From positions 1 through 6,336 of the forward strand of contig BNWE01000078.1 in the NCBI GenBank assembly GCA_025998595.1: a stretch of DNA of 6,336 nucleotides, written 5' to 3'. Made by a program: the position numbers and the translations under genes. The DNA is from Alphaproteobacteria bacterium. Its GTDB lineage: Bacteria > Pseudomonadota > Alphaproteobacteria > UBA3830. Shown here one piece after another: positions 6,066-6,336 of the stretch (positions are counted from its first letter, which is position 1; each line of letters starts with the position of its first letter). The notes below the pieces were generated by a model, which saw nothing but the letters and a program-made list of their open reading frames with translations, ran no database searches and was not told the DNA's origin.

Positions 6066-6336
6066 ATGAGTGAAATGCTATTGAAACGACAGTCGATTTT
6101 TCATCAGATGGAATTGCTAGAACGCGAAAAAAAATCTATGCACAAATGTTTGATGAAGGAACAGGAAAGAGCGTCAAAAAGCAAGGCCAGCGGCAAGAAA
6201 AAAGTCGCGACTGGAAAATGGATGAAAGAGGTTGGAGATCTGAAAGGCATGAAGGCAGAAAAATCCCAGGGCAGCAAATTGAAGTCCATCGATGAAAGAA
6301 AACAGAAATTATCGGAGCAACTGTCGCAAATGCGTC
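6066..6336 (+). CDS. Unrecognised lysine-rich, probably coiled-coil protein (partial, 3' end outside window)
   Basis: An open frame from the ATG at 6066 runs off the right edge after 90 codons without a stop. The protein opens MSEMLLKRQSIFHQMELL, continues into a long charged helix (EREKKSMHKCLMKEQERA), then a basic low-complexity stretch of K, S and G (residues 37-48). A second charged helix follows, ending ERKQKLSEQLSQMR. There is no signal peptide and no membrane segment. An in-frame stop at 6048-6050 limits the start to this ATG or just before it; a weak CGAG purine motif lies about 9 nt upstream. No family is recognised. Codon use looks like genuine coding sequence. It reads divergently from the IS630 fragment and is the only candidate non-transposon gene on this side. 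Confidence 0.6.
   Translation, partial: MSEMLLKRQSIFHQMELLEREKKSMHKCLMKEQERASKSKASGKKKVATGKWMKEVGDLKGMKAEKSQGSKLKSIDERKQKLSEQLSQMR

Noticed and set aside
1..6336. CRISPR array, tRNA, rRNA, toxin-antitoxin or phage-defence genes
   Set aside because: No regular repeat-spacer pattern, tRNA cloverleaf, rRNA stretch or recognisable defence domain was seen on either strand.

Overview
The window looks like mobile-element-rich DNA from an AT-rich, probably host-associated bacterium. An alphaproteobacterial endosymbiont or intracellular lineage is my best guess, from the low GC, the density of IS630/IS30 elements and the ORF-less bacterial group II intron. I cannot name the organism. Only three genes that are not parts of transposons can be supported: a small flavin-binding-type protein (235-672, +), an unrecognised secreted protein (2271-3830, -), and the start of a lysine-rich protein running off the right edge (6066-6336, +).

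Left half: the pyridoxamine-phosphate-oxidase-like gene is followed by an IS630-family element (about 704-2107) with 23-bp terminal inverted repeats. Its transposase is split by a 288-bp non-coding element (1364-1651) that has its own terminal inverted repeats and a perfect 9-bp target duplication. Removing that element and one copy of the duplication restores a 334-codon transposase with all three catalytic acidic residues. The right end of the IS630 element lies in the 3' part of the secreted-protein gene, whose frame stays open for 54 codons beyond its present TAA stop. That gene therefore seems to have been longer once and to have lost its end.

Middle: the secreted-protein gene has a clear sigma-70-type promoter on the minus strand (3863-3891) and a Sec signal peptide. 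No family was recognised.

Right half: an IS30-family element (about 4007-5828, minus strand) carries 35-bp imperfect inverted repeats. Its transposase is interrupted near the C terminus by a 677-bp group II intron with a 5' GTGCG, a textbook domain V and no reverse transcriptase. Joining the flanks restores a 331-aa IS30 transposase. The IS30 element itself sits inside the N-terminal part of a second, different IS630-family transposase (5829-6007).

The window therefore holds two stacks of nested insertions: gene / IS630 / miniature element, and IS630 / IS30 / group II intron / loss of the intron's own protein. The miniature element and the ORF-less intron both lack a protein to move them and would depend on proteins made elsewhere in the genome.
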